Shown here: positions 1 to 6,861 of the stretch, piece after piece
How positions within the stretch are numbered: position 1 is the first letter of the stretch
Layout of the letters: every line of letters begins with the position of its first letter
From: Rhizobiales bacterium UBA697
GTDB lineage: Bacteria > Pseudomonadota > Alphaproteobacteria > Rhizobiales > Ancalomicrobiaceae
Length of the DNA: 19,728 bases
Direction: 5' to 3'
Assembly: GCA_002298965.1 (NCBI GenBank)
Contig: DBMN01000069.1
Location: 1-19,728, forward strand
The notes under the pieces: generated by a model
Seen by the model: only the letters and a program-made list of their open reading frames with translations
Told to the model about the DNA's origin: nothing
Database searches by the model: none
Translations under genes and position numbers: made by a program

Positions 1-281
1 CGGCTGTCGCTGCTGCGCCCGCCGTGACCGCGCCTGCGCCGGCCCCGGCCTCGGCGCATCCCGCCGACGATCGGCCGACGGCGGCGGAGGCGAACGATCT
101 GCTGCAATGGGCGCGGATCGGCTATGTTCGCGGCGTGGCGGGCAGGCTCGCGGCGATCGAGGCGGAGATCCGTGCGGCGGGCGGCGAGCCCGGGCGGCGG
201 ATGATCGATCTGGCGCGCGCCGCCGAGACCTTCGACATGGCGCGACTCGTCGCGCTGCTGGAGACCGACGATGGCTGCTGA
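1..281 (+). CDS. C-terminal end of a probable hybrid sensor histidine kinase (partial)
   Basis: An open frame runs in from the left edge without an in-frame stop and ends at a TGA at 279-281. A GTG at 24 could be read as a start, but the frame is open upstream of it, so this is most likely the tail of a larger protein. An Ala/Pro-rich linker is followed by a helical segment (LLQWARIGYVRGV, then AAIEAEIRAAGGE, then ETFDMARLVALLE). Tails of this pattern are known at the C-terminus of hybrid sensor kinases, often of the 7TM-sensing class, after the receiver domain. The stop overlaps the start of the downstream response regulator by 11 bp, which fits a translationally coupled two-component pair. 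The kinase identity rests on this tail and on the neighbour only; no catalytic domain is in the window. Confidence 0.6.
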   Translation, partial: AVAAAPAVTAPAPAPASAHPADDRPTAAEANDLLQWARIGYVRGVAGRLAAIEAEIRAAGGEPGRRMIDLARAAETFDMARLVALLETDDGC

Positions 282-1191
282 CAGACCGGCGGAGAGCCGC
301 GACATCGTCCTCGTCGTCGACGACAACCCCGACACGCTCGGATTCCTCACCGAGACGCTGGAGGGGCAGGGTGCCATGGTCCTGGTCGCCACCGGCGGCG
401 AGCAGGCGCTGGCGATCGTCGAGCGGATCACCCCGGACGTCATCCTGATGGACGCCGTCATGCCGGACATCGACGGCTTCGAGACGACGCGGCGGCTGAA
501 GCGGCTCGCCGCCACCGCCGACGTGCCGATCATCTTCATGACCGGGCTCTCGGAGACCGAACACATCGTCGAGGGGCTGGAGGCGGGCGGCGTCGACTAC
601 GTCACCAAGCCGATCGTCCTCGACGAGCTGACGGCGCGCATCCGCGTCCATCTCGCCAATGCCCGGCGCGAACGCTCCGCGCGGCTGGCGCTCGACGGCG
701 CGGGGCGGTTCCTGCTCGCCACCGACGCGACCGGCCGCATCGCCTGGGCGACGCCGCAGGCGGTCAAGCTGATCGGCGAGATCGGCGGCGAGGGCGGTGG
801 CCTTCCCATGGCGGTGCGCGAACGGCTGGTCGCGGCGATGGCGGCGGGTGCCGCGGCGGCGGATCTGGTTCCGATCGGCGAGAGCGGCAACCGGCGCATC
901 CAGCTGACCCCACTCGGCCGGGCCGGCGAAGACGAATGGCTGTGGCGGCTGATGTGCGACGAGGTCGGCGGCGACGAGGCGGCGCTGCGCCGTCGCTTCG
1001 GCCTGACGGCGCGCGAGGCCGAGGTCTGCCTCTGGGTGGCGCGCGGCAAGCCGAACCGCGACATCGCCGACATCCTCGGCCTGTCGCCCCGCACCGTGAA
1101 CAAGCACCTCGAGACGGTCTTCGCCAAACTCGGCGTCGAGAACCGCGCCTCCGCCGCCGTCATGGCGCTGCGGGCGATCGAGGCGGGGTAG
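271..1191 (+). CDS. Response regulator transcription factor, REC plus LuxR-type HTH
   Basis: A 306-aa protein. Residues 10-128 form a receiver domain with the acidic pair in VVDDNP (D17, D18), the probable phospho-acceptor D61 in LMDAVMPDIDGF, the switch Thr T91 and the conserved K113 in VTKP. Residues about 145-230 form a linker that looks PAS-like (GRFLLATDATGRIAWA). Residues about 243-303 are a LuxR/GerE helix-turn-helix (LTAREAEVCLWVARGKPNRDIA, then LSPRTVNKHLETVFAKLGV). It should bind DNA once phosphorylated by the overlapping upstream kinase. The ATG at 271 lies inside the upstream stop region, supporting coupling. The extra middle domain makes it longer than the usual 200-220-aa NarL-type regulators. 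Its last 32 bp overlap the 3' end of the convergent rhomboid-like gene. The target genes cannot be told from the sequence. Confidence 0.92.
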   Translation: MAADRPAESRDIVLVVDDNPDTLGFLTETLEGQGAMVLVATGGEQALAIVERITPDVILMDAVMPDIDGFETTRRLKRLAATADVPIIFMTGLSETEHIVEGLEAGGVDYVTKPIVLDELTARIRVHLANARRERSARLALDGAGRFLLATDATGRIAWATPQAVKLIGEIGGEGGGLPMAVRERLVAAMAAGAAAADLVPIGESGNRRIQLTPLGRAGEDEWLWRLMCDEVGGDEAALRRRFGLTAREAEVCLWVARGKPNRDIADILGLSPRTVNKHLETVFAKLGVENRASAAVMALRAIEAG

Positions 1192-2464
1192 GGGCAGACT
1201 TTTCCTTCCGCGGGGGGCAGCGGACGCCCGTACGAGACAAGGCCCGGTCGAGGTCGGCGTCGACGTTCCTGCTGCCTGCCTCCCAAGCGGCCGCGCAGAA
1301 GGGGGCGGCGATGGCGCTGGCCTCGGCGTAGCGGCGCTGCATTGCGACGGCGACGGCCAAGTGGATCCGCGCCGCGGCGGCGACGGGGCCGAGGGGCGAG
1401 TGGTCGGGATCGGAGACCATGTCGATGGCGGTGCGAAGCTCGGCTTCGGCTGCGACCGGTTCGGACCGGGCGATGTGGGCGACGCCGAGCATCAGTCGGC
1501 CGCGCGGATCCTTCGGCCATAGGGCGACGAGATCCTCCGCGCGGTCGAGCATGTCGGGGCCGATGTCGCCGGCCAGCCGGTCGGAGGGGATGCGGTCGCC
1601 GAAGCGCAGGGCATGGCGGTGGTATTCGATAGAGCCGATCAGCATCGACCCGAGGGCGAGCGCCAGACAGAGGAGCGCGCCGGCGCCGGCGATGCGACGG
1701 CTGGGAGGATGCGCGGCGTCGGGATGGCGGACGGCGTCGAGCACGAGCCCCGCGACGATGCCCGAGACCGCGCCGGCGGTGAGAGCCGGCCAGTCGGTGC
1801 CGCCGACCGTGATCTCGGCCATGAACGTTGCCCAGAGGGACAGAAGTCCGGCTTCGAGGTCTATCTGGAGCAAGGCATCGATGCGACCGGAAGCGAGCTC
1901 CGGCACGAGGCGCGCGAAGAGCAGGCCCCAGACGGCTCCGGCGGCGCCGATGGTCGGAAAATCGTGCGGATGGCCGACGACCGATCCGGCGACGGAGGCG
2001 AGGGCGGTGATCGCGAAGAGCGCGCCGAACCACGCCGATCCGATCGACCGCTCGAGCCGCCAGCCGACCGAGGCAAGTGCCAGGATCACGCCGCAGAGTT
2101 GGAAGATCCCGTCGTGGAGGAACGGCGCGACGAAGAGGCGCCACCATTCGCCGCCGTCGACGACCAGATCGCGGCTCGCCGCGCCGAGCGGCACGAGTGC
2201 CTGGCGGCCGAGCGCCAGCTTGCCGCCGAGGTCGAAGACCAGTCGGCTCTCCAGCGAGAAGATCACGGCCATGGACAGGCAGAGCGCCGGCGTCACGAAC
2301 GGGCGTTCGAACCAGCGCGGGGCGCCGAACGATTCCTCCGGCTCGTCGCTGCCGCGATCCGACGGCGGTTCGTCGGACGCGCCGCTGACGCGGAGACGCG
2401 CCCCGTCGACGACGGGCAGCGTCGACGGCGGAGCTGCGAGGCTGTCGAAGGTCTGCGCGATCAT
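1160..2464 (-). CDS. Rhomboid-family membrane protein, apparently catalytically inactive (pseudoprotease)
   Basis: A 434-aa reading from the ATG at 2464; the frame stays open to 2776, but the upstream part is low-complexity and lies over the divergent tehA-like start. Residues 56-72 are a first membrane helix. The rhomboid hallmarks follow: WWRL (107-110), FLHDGIFQ (115-122), LERSIGSAWFG (138-147) and TIGAAGAVWGLL (171-182), then helices at about 205-245 and 260-278. In an active rhomboid the GxSG motif carries the nucleophilic Ser; here the residue is A175 (GCC, 1940-1942). The TM6 His (AHLGG) is L228, and the His/Asn that help form the oxyanion hole are Q122 and V126. The fold looks kept and the chemistry lost. 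Residues about 300-412 are a soluble Ala-rich helical region with a weak TPR look. The function is unknown; a chaperone or adaptor role is inference from other inactive rhomboids. Confidence 0.85.
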   Translation of the reverse strand: MIAQTFDSLAAPPSTLPVVDGARLRVSGASDEPPSDRGSDEPEESFGAPRWFERPFVTPALCLSMAVIFSLESRLVFDLGGKLALGRQALVPLGAASRDLVVDGGEWWRLFVAPFLHDGIFQLCGVILALASVGWRLERSIGSAWFGALFAITALASVAGSVVGHPHDFPTIGAAGAVWGLLFARLVPELASGRIDALLQIDLEAGLLSLWATFMAEITVGGTDWPALTAGAVSGIVAGLVLDAVRHPDAAHPPSRRIAGAGALLCLALALGSMLIGSIEYHRHALRFGDRIPSDRLAGDIGPDMLDRAEDLVALWPKDPRGRLMLGVAHIARSEPVAAEAELRTAIDMVSDPDHSPLGPVAAAARIHLAVAVAMQRRYAEASAIAAPFCAAAWEAGSRNVDADLDRALSRTGVRCPPRKEKSAPTPPRSPAAP

Positions 2465-2636
2465 CGGGCGATCCGGAAGCGTTTCGACCACAGTGTGGCG
2501 TCGACATGTGACTACGACCTTTCCGCGTATCCTCAATGAAGGGTTGTCGATCGCTCCACGAGCGGCTCGGCCGTCTCCCGACGGCATGCGGAAGGGATTG
2601 GCGGGGCGGGCGGAAAGCGGATATGAGGCATCACGC

Positions 2637-3671
2637 ATGTCCTCTCGCGCGAGATCCGCCATGACCGACGCTGCCGCTCCCGCCTCCGCTCCTTCGCCGG
2701 CTCCCGCCGCCCCCTTCGCCGCCCGTGTGCCGACCGCGCTCTTCGGCGCGGTGCTCGGCATCGGCGGGCTCGCCAACGGCTGGCGGGTGGCGGCGCGCCT
2801 GTGGGGCGTGCCGAGCCTCGTCGGCGACGCGCTGGCGGTCGTCGCTTTCCTCGTCTGGGCGAGCGTCGCGACGCTGGTCGTGCTGAAATGGGCGAAGGCG
2901 CGGACGGCGGCGCGCGGTGAGCTCGGTCATCCCGTCATGGGCGGCTTCGTCGCGCTCGCCGGGGTCGCCACCATGGTCGCCGGCATCGCGATCCAGCCGG
3001 TGGTGGCGCCGCTCGGCATCGTCCTGATGATCGTCGGCCTCGTCTTCCAGGGCCTGTTCGCGACGTGGTTCGTCGGGCGGCTGCTGCAGGGCGGGCGCGA
3101 GGTGGCGGCGGCGACGCCGGTCTTGTTCCTGCCGACGGTCGGTGGCGGTTTCGTCGCCGGCATGGCGCTGGCGGCGCTGGGCCTACGCGATGCCTCCGCC
3201 ATGGCTTTCGGCATCGGCTTCGTCACCTGGCTGGTGATCGAGGGCGTGATCTGGCAGCGGCTGCTGCACGGACCGGCGCTGCCGGTGCCGCTGCGCGCGT
3301 CGATGGGCATCGAGATGGCGCCGCCGGCCGTCGGGCTCGTCGCCTATCTCGCGGCCAACGGCGGCAGCGTCGACATTCTGGCGCTGGTGCTCTTCGGCGT
3401 GGCGCTGCTCTGGGCCGCGGTGGCGATCCGCAACTTCGGCTGGGTGTCGGAACAGCCCTTCGGCGCGCCGTGGTGGGCGTGGTCGTTCGGCGTCTCGGCG
3501 CTGCCGACGGGGGCGATGCGGCTGGCGGAGGCCGGCGCGCCGACCGCGGCGCTGCTGGCACCGGGCCTCTTCCTCGTCGCCAATCTCATCATCGGCCTCT
3601 TCGCCGGTCGCTCGCTGGCGATGATCCTGCGCGGCACCTACGTGCCGCCGGCGCCTCCGCCGCAGGCGTGA
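2637..3671 (+). CDS. TehA/SLAC1-family anion channel or transporter
   Basis: A 344-aa protein of the C4-dicarboxylate transporter/tellurite-resistance (TDT, SLAC1) family. It is almost entirely hydrophobic, with about ten membrane segments after an Ala/Pro-rich N-terminus. The family opening RVPTALFGAVLGIGGL stands at residues 30-45, and the end of the fold (FLVANLIIGLFAGRSLAMILRG) at about 312-332. I chose the ATG at 2637 because GAGG stands 8 nt upstream; an ATG at 2661 (MTDAAAP) is the alternative, with only a weak GAG before it. Members move anions such as nitrate, chloride, sulfite or dicarboxylates across the inner membrane. The tellurite label of E. coli TehA is historical and should not be taken as the function here. 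The gene diverges from the rhomboid-like gene across about 170 bp and ends before a palindromic terminator shared with hspQ. Confidence 0.85.
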   Translation: MSSRARSAMTDAAAPASAPSPAPAAPFAARVPTALFGAVLGIGGLANGWRVAARLWGVPSLVGDALAVVAFLVWASVATLVVLKWAKARTAARGELGHPVMGGFVALAGVATMVAGIAIQPVVAPLGIVLMIVGLVFQGLFATWFVGRLLQGGREVAAATPVLFLPTVGGGFVAGMALAALGLRDASAMAFGIGFVTWLVIEGVIWQRLLHGPALPVPLRASMGIEMAPPAVGLVAYLAANGGSVDILALVLFGVALLWAAVAIRNFGWVSEQPFGAPWWAWSFGVSALPTGAMRLAEAGAPTAALLAPGLFLVANLIIGLFAGRSLAMILRGTYVPPAPPPQA

Positions 3672-3689
3672 AGACGGCTTGAAACGACG

Positions 3690-3715
3690 ACGCCCGAAGG
3701 CATGCCTTCGGGCGT
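3690..3715. terminator. Bidirectional hairpin terminator between the tehA-like gene and hspQ
   Basis: A perfect 26-bp inverted repeat (arms ACGCCCGAAGGCA and TGCCTTCGGGCGT) sits in the 72-bp gap between two convergent genes. T-rich bases follow on the plus side (TTCCTGTCTT) and CGTCGTTTC on the minus side. A bidirectional terminator is the simplest reading. The T tracts are weak, so it could be a partial terminator or an mRNA 3' stabiliser. Confidence 0.7.
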
Positions 3716-3743
3716 TCCTGTCTTCGGCGGTCGGAGCGTGCCG

Positions 3744-4085
3744 TCAGTTCACCGGCTGGTGGCGGACGCGGAGCGAGCCGTCGTCGGCCTCGAAGAACGT
3801 CTCCTCGACCTGGGGATGCCGGAGCGGCATGCCGGTGTCGTCGGGGACGAGGTTCTGCTCGGAAACGTAGGCGACGTATTCGTTTTCCGCGTTCTCGGCA
3901 TAGAGGTGGTAGAACGGCTGATCCTTGGAGGGACGGACGTCCTCCGGGATCGCTTCCCACCATTCCTCGGTGTTGCAGAACATCGGATCGACGTCGAAGA
4001 CGACGCCCCGGAACGGGTACACGCGGTGGCGAACCACCTGACCGATGCCGTATTTGGCGAAGCGGATCTTGGATTCGACCGTCAA
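3744..4085 (-). CDS. hspQ: Heat shock protein HspQ (YccV-like hemimethylated-DNA-binding family)
   Basis: A 113-aa soluble protein, close to the usual length of about 105-110. The family pattern is clear: KYGIGQVVRHRVYPFRGVVFDVDP at about residues 10-34, then EEWWEAIP, QPFYHLYAEN, YVAYVSEQNLVPDD and a C-terminal HPQVEETF. In enterobacteria HspQ binds hemimethylated oriC DNA and also acts as a specificity factor for the Lon protease; in alphaproteobacteria only the fold can be asserted. It is a single gene between two hairpins. About 170 bp of relatively AT-rich DNA upstream (to the terminator at 4255) should hold its promoter. A CTTGAC is present there on the minus strand (4178-4183), but no convincing heat-shock -10 box follows at the right spacing. 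Confidence 0.93.
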   Translation of the reverse strand: MTVESKIRFAKYGIGQVVRHRVYPFRGVVFDVDPMFCNTEEWWEAIPEDVRPSKDQPFYHLYAENAENEYVAYVSEQNLVPDDTGMPLRHPQVEETFFEADDGSLRVRHQPVN

Positions 4086-4254
4086 CGCATCACTCCCGCG
4101 TGCCTCGGCGCCCTCGAGGGGGCCGCGCGCGCTCTACGCGAATTTGCGCAGCAAAAACTTCACGAGGGGGGCGCGAGAGTCAAGCACTCGCCGCGATGTG
4201 GACGTGTCTCAACCGATTGAAATACGAAATCTCTTGCATGATGCGTAAAAAATT

Positions 4255-4280
4255 ACCCCGTCCGAGGGCTCGGACGGGGT
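4255..4280 (-). terminator. Rho-independent terminator of the CoA ester lyase gene
   Basis: Two 12-base arms (ACCCCGTCCGAG and CTCGGACGGGGT) are separated by GG. On the minus strand the stem is followed directly by AATTTTTTACG, a proper U-tract. It lies about 45 nt after the lyase stop codon, so it ends that transcript and insulates hspQ from read-through. It is the best classical terminator in the window. Confidence 0.9.
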
Positions 4281-4325
4281 GAAAATGCGCTCGGCGTGAT
4301 GTTCGTCGGCGTATGACGCAGCGTC

Positions 4326-5378
4326 TCACAGGCCGTAGGCGGCGGCGAGATCCGGGTCCTTGGAGGCGACGAGCTTGGCCAGATCGACGATGACCTTGGC
4401 CTGCTTCCAGGTGGCGTCGTCCTGCATCTTGCCGTCGATCATCACCGCGCCGGTGCCGTCGGGCATGGCGTCGAGGATCTTCTTGGCGAAGGCGACCTCG
4501 CCCGGATCGGGCGAGAAGACGCGCTTGGCGATGTCGATCTGGGTCGGGTGCAGCGACCAGGCGCCGAGGCAGCCCATCAGGAAGGCGTTGCGGAACTGCG
4601 CCTCGCAGGCGGCGAGGTCGGAGAAGTCGCCGAAGGGGCCGTAGAAGGCCTTGATGCCGGCCGACTGGCAGGCGTCGACCATCTTGGCCACCGTGTAGTG
4701 CCAGAGATCCTGCTGGAAGCGGGTGCGCGGGGCGTCGCCGGCGGCGTCGGCGAGCACCTGATACTCGGGGTGGCCGCCGCCGACGCGGGTCGTCTTCATG
4801 CCGCGCGAGGCGGCGAGATCGGCCGGGCCCAGGCTCATGCCGTGCATGCGGGGGGAGGCGGTCGCGATCTTCTCGACGTTCTTGACGCCTTCGGCGGTCT
4901 CGAGGATGGCGTGGATCAGGATCGGCTTCTTCATGCCGTGCTTCGCCTCGAGCTGGGCGAGGAGCTGATCGAGGAAGTGGATGTCCCACGGGCCCTCGAC
5001 CTTCGGCAGCATGATCACGTCGAGCCTGTCACCCAGTTCGGCGACGATCTCGGTCACGTCGTCGAGCACCCAGGGCGAGTTCAGGCAGTTGATGCGGGTC
5101 CACAGGCCGGTGCCCAGCGCCGCGAAGTCCGTCGCCTTGCCCATCTCGATGAAGCCCTTGCGGGCGGCGATCTTCTGGTCCGCCGGGATGGCGTCCTCGA
5201 GGTTGCCGAGGACGACGTCGACCTTGGCGGCCAGTTCCGGCACCTTGGCGCGGACCTTCTCCATGTGCGGCGGCACGAAGTGGATCATGCGCTCGAGCGT
5301 CACCGGCAGCTCGCGGAAGGGCTCCGGCGCGCCGATGGCGAGGGGCTTGAAGAAGGCTTTCGGGGTCTTCTCGGTCAT
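4326..5378 (-). CDS. CoA ester lyase, L-malyl-CoA/beta-methylmalyl-CoA lyase type (HpcH/HpaI aldolase/CitE family)
   Basis: A 350-aa cytosolic enzyme of the CitE-like TIM-barrel family. Expected chemistry is Mg2+-dependent cleavage or formation of malyl-CoA (acetyl-CoA plus glyoxylate) and possibly methylmalyl-CoA, as in the ethylmalonyl-CoA pathway or serine cycle. Visible catalytic landmarks are R95 in WTRINCLNSP, the metal ligand E160 in ILETAEGV and D187 in MSLGPADLAASRGM. The family segments NLEDAIPADQK (59-69), DVIMLPKVEGP (120-130), YGPFGDFSD (246-254) and SLHPTQIDIAKRVFSP (275-290) are also present. It is some 25-30 residues longer than Rhodobacter Mcl1 or Methylobacterium MclA, and the CoA-binding region differs, so the substrate is not certain. 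The start at 5378 follows GGAGGA 8 nt upstream. It is a single gene with its own terminator, divergent from an AEC permease. Confidence 0.87.
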   Translation of the reverse strand: MTEKTPKAFFKPLAIGAPEPFRELPVTLERMIHFVPPHMEKVRAKVPELAAKVDVVLGNLEDAIPADQKIAARKGFIEMGKATDFAALGTGLWTRINCLNSPWVLDDVTEIVAELGDRLDVIMLPKVEGPWDIHFLDQLLAQLEAKHGMKKPILIHAILETAEGVKNVEKIATASPRMHGMSLGPADLAASRGMKTTRVGGGHPEYQVLADAAGDAPRTRFQQDLWHYTVAKMVDACQSAGIKAFYGPFGDFSDLAACEAQFRNAFLMGCLGAWSLHPTQIDIAKRVFSPDPGEVAFAKKILDAMPDGTGAVMIDGKMQDDATWKQAKVIVDLAKLVASKDPDLAAAYGL

Positions 5379-5527
5379 GGCGGGCGTCCTCCGGAGCAGT
5401 CTCGTGCTGCGCTGCAATGCGAAACGGTTGAATGGTCCTAGATCGGTCCGATGCGTCGCACAACTGACTGAAAGTCTGATAGGCGCGCCGCGCATGGGTC
5501 GGACGGGGCTTTCGGGGCTCGGCGGCG

Positions 5528-5557
5528 TTGACAGGGGCGGGGGCGAAACGCCATCGT
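5528..5557 (+). promoter_or_regulatory. Possible promoter of the AEC permease gene
   Basis: A perfect TTGACA (5528-5533) is followed after 18 bp by CATCGT (5552-5557), a poor -10 match. It lies about 70 bp before the AEC start in the divergent gap between the lyase and the permease. Only the -35 box is good, so confidence is low. Confidence 0.25.
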
Positions 5558-5627
5558 CCGGCCTCGGTCCATGGCGGGAATGCCGGCGACCCGCGCCGAT
5601 TTCTCGACATTTCCCCGCCGGAGCCCC

Positions 5628-6593
5628 ATGGAACAGGTTGTCAATCTCGCCATGCCGTTCTTCGGCCTGATCTTCATCGGCTGGGCATGCGGCAAATTGC
5701 GCGTGCTGCCGGTCGAGGGGCTGGGCTGGCTCAACTTCTTCATCGTCTACGTGTCGCTGCCGGCGCTGTTCTTCCAGCTGCTGTCGCGCACCCCGGTCGA
5801 GCAGCTGACGCGCTGGAGCTTCGTGGCGACGACGACGGCCTCGACCTTCGCGATGTTCTGCCTCGCCTTCGTCGTCGGCATGCTCTTCAACAAGGGCGAC
5901 ATGCGCGCCGCCGCGATCACCGCGACCGGCGGGGCCTATTCCAACATCGGCTACATGGGACCGGGCGTGACGCTGGCGACGCTGGGCGCGCAGGCGACGG
6001 TGCCGACGGCTCTGGTCTTCTGCTTCGACAACGCGATCTTCTTCATCATGGTGCCGCTCTTGATGGCGATCTCGGGCGAGCGGCAGAGCCCGTGGTCGAC
6101 GGCGATCATCATCGCCAAGCGGATCTTCCTGCACCCGTTCATCCTCGCCACCATCGTCGGCGTCGGGGCGGCGGTGACGGGGCTGCGCCCGCCGGTCTTC
6201 GTCGACAAGATGCTGACCTCGCTGATGCAGGCGGCCGCCCCTTGCGCGCTCTTCGCCATGGGGGTGACGGTGGGCCTGCGCCCGCTCGAGCGGATCACCG
6301 CCGAGATCCCGGTGGTGCTGACGATCAAGCTGGTGCTGCACCCGATCGTCGTCTTCACGGCGCTGTGGTGGATCGGCGGGATCGATCCGGTGTGGACGAT
6401 GACGGCGCTCCTGATGGCCAGCCTGCCGCCGGCGCTCGGCGTCTATGTGCTCGCGCAGCAGTACCATTCGCACGTGCCGACGGCCTCGGCGATCGTGCTG
6501 ATCGGCACGCTGGTCTCGGTCGCGACGCTGACCGCGGCGCTGTGGTTCGTCACCCACGACCCGCTCGGGATCGGCGTCGTCGTCGGGCACTGA
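5628..6593 (+). CDS. AEC (auxin efflux carrier) family permease
   Basis: A 321-aa inner-membrane protein with about ten helices in the two-bundle pattern of the AEC/BASS superfamily. The first half carries MPFFGLIFIGWACGK (9-23), VYVSLPALFFQLLS (40-53) and the broken-helix motif GGAYSNIGYMGPG (101-113). The second half has PCALFAMGVTVGL (205-217), KLVLHPIVVF and a second crossover MASLPPALGVYVLAQQY (263-279). The ATG at 5628 has GGAG at short spacing; the frame is open to 5571, but the extra 19 residues are not hydrophobic and not family-like. Family members carry small carboxylates such as malonate, malate or lactate, or other anions. The divergent CoA ester lyase makes a C3-C5 dicarboxylate an attractive but unproven guess. 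The 3' end faces the FAD monooxygenase gene across a repeat-bearing gap. Confidence 0.88.
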   Translation: MEQVVNLAMPFFGLIFIGWACGKLRVLPVEGLGWLNFFIVYVSLPALFFQLLSRTPVEQLTRWSFVATTTASTFAMFCLAFVVGMLFNKGDMRAAAITATGGAYSNIGYMGPGVTLATLGAQATVPTALVFCFDNAIFFIMVPLLMAISGERQSPWSTAIIIAKRIFLHPFILATIVGVGAAVTGLRPPVFVDKMLTSLMQAAAPCALFAMGVTVGLRPLERITAEIPVVLTIKLVLHPIVVFTALWWIGGIDPVWTMTALLMASLPPALGVYVLAQQYHSHVPTASAIVLIGTLVSVATLTAALWFVTHDPLGIGVVVGH

Positions 6594-6677
6594 GGGCGGG
6601 CGGAGAGGCTCGGACGCGGTTCGCTGCCTCTCGGCTCGTCTCGGCCTTTGCGGATCCGACGACGCTCGCGTCCGGTC

Positions 6678-6713
6678 CTCTCCCCCCTCGAGGGGGAGAG
6701 ACAGAGAGGGGGG
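6678..6713 (+). repeat. Palindromic intergenic repeat, copy 1 of an inverted pair
   Basis: A GC-only hairpin (arms about CTCTCCCCC and GGGGGAGAG, centre TCGA, 6678-6700) is followed by ACAGAGAG and a G run. By eye 32 of 36 positions match the reverse complement of 6762-6797. It sits in the convergent gap after the AEC gene. The style is that of short dispersed palindromic repeats common between genes in GC-rich alphaproteobacteria. Confidence 0.7.
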
Positions 6714-6761
6714 GGGCGCTGCGTCGCGATCGGGATTTGGGTCGACGGGGAGCCGCCGTTG

Positions 6762-6797
6762 CCCCCCTCCCTGTCCCTCCCCCTCGCGGGGGGAGGG
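6762..6797 (-). repeat. Palindromic intergenic repeat, copy 2, opposite orientation
   Basis: The inverted partner of 6678-6713. It contains its own hairpin (arms TCCCTCCCC and GGGGAGGGA, 6774-6798). The pair is separated by 48 bp and could fold individually or together. It lies about 65 bp past the stop of the monooxygenase gene on the minus strand, where it may end or stabilise both convergent transcripts. Confidence 0.7.
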
Positions 6798-6861
6798 AAC
6801 GATGCGGCGACCGCATTCAGAGCATCGGCGACGGAATTCGCAACGTCGTCGCGTGCGACCC

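Noticed and set aside
4207..4222. TCAA-N4-TTGA inverted repeat in the hspQ upstream region as an FNR site.
   Set aside because: The half-sites are in the opposite order to the FNR consensus TTGAT-N4-ATCAA.
4086..4254. A sigma-32-type heat-shock promoter for hspQ, suggested by CTTGAC on the minus strand.
   Set aside because: No CCCAT-like or TATAAT-like -10 box lies at an acceptable distance; the C-rich run after it is too close.
4326..6590. A 754-codon minus-strand frame that would fuse a long N-terminal region to the CoA ester lyase.
   Set aside because: Only the last 350 residues are family-like. The rest is antisense to the AEC permease, and a strong ribosome site marks the ATG at 5378.
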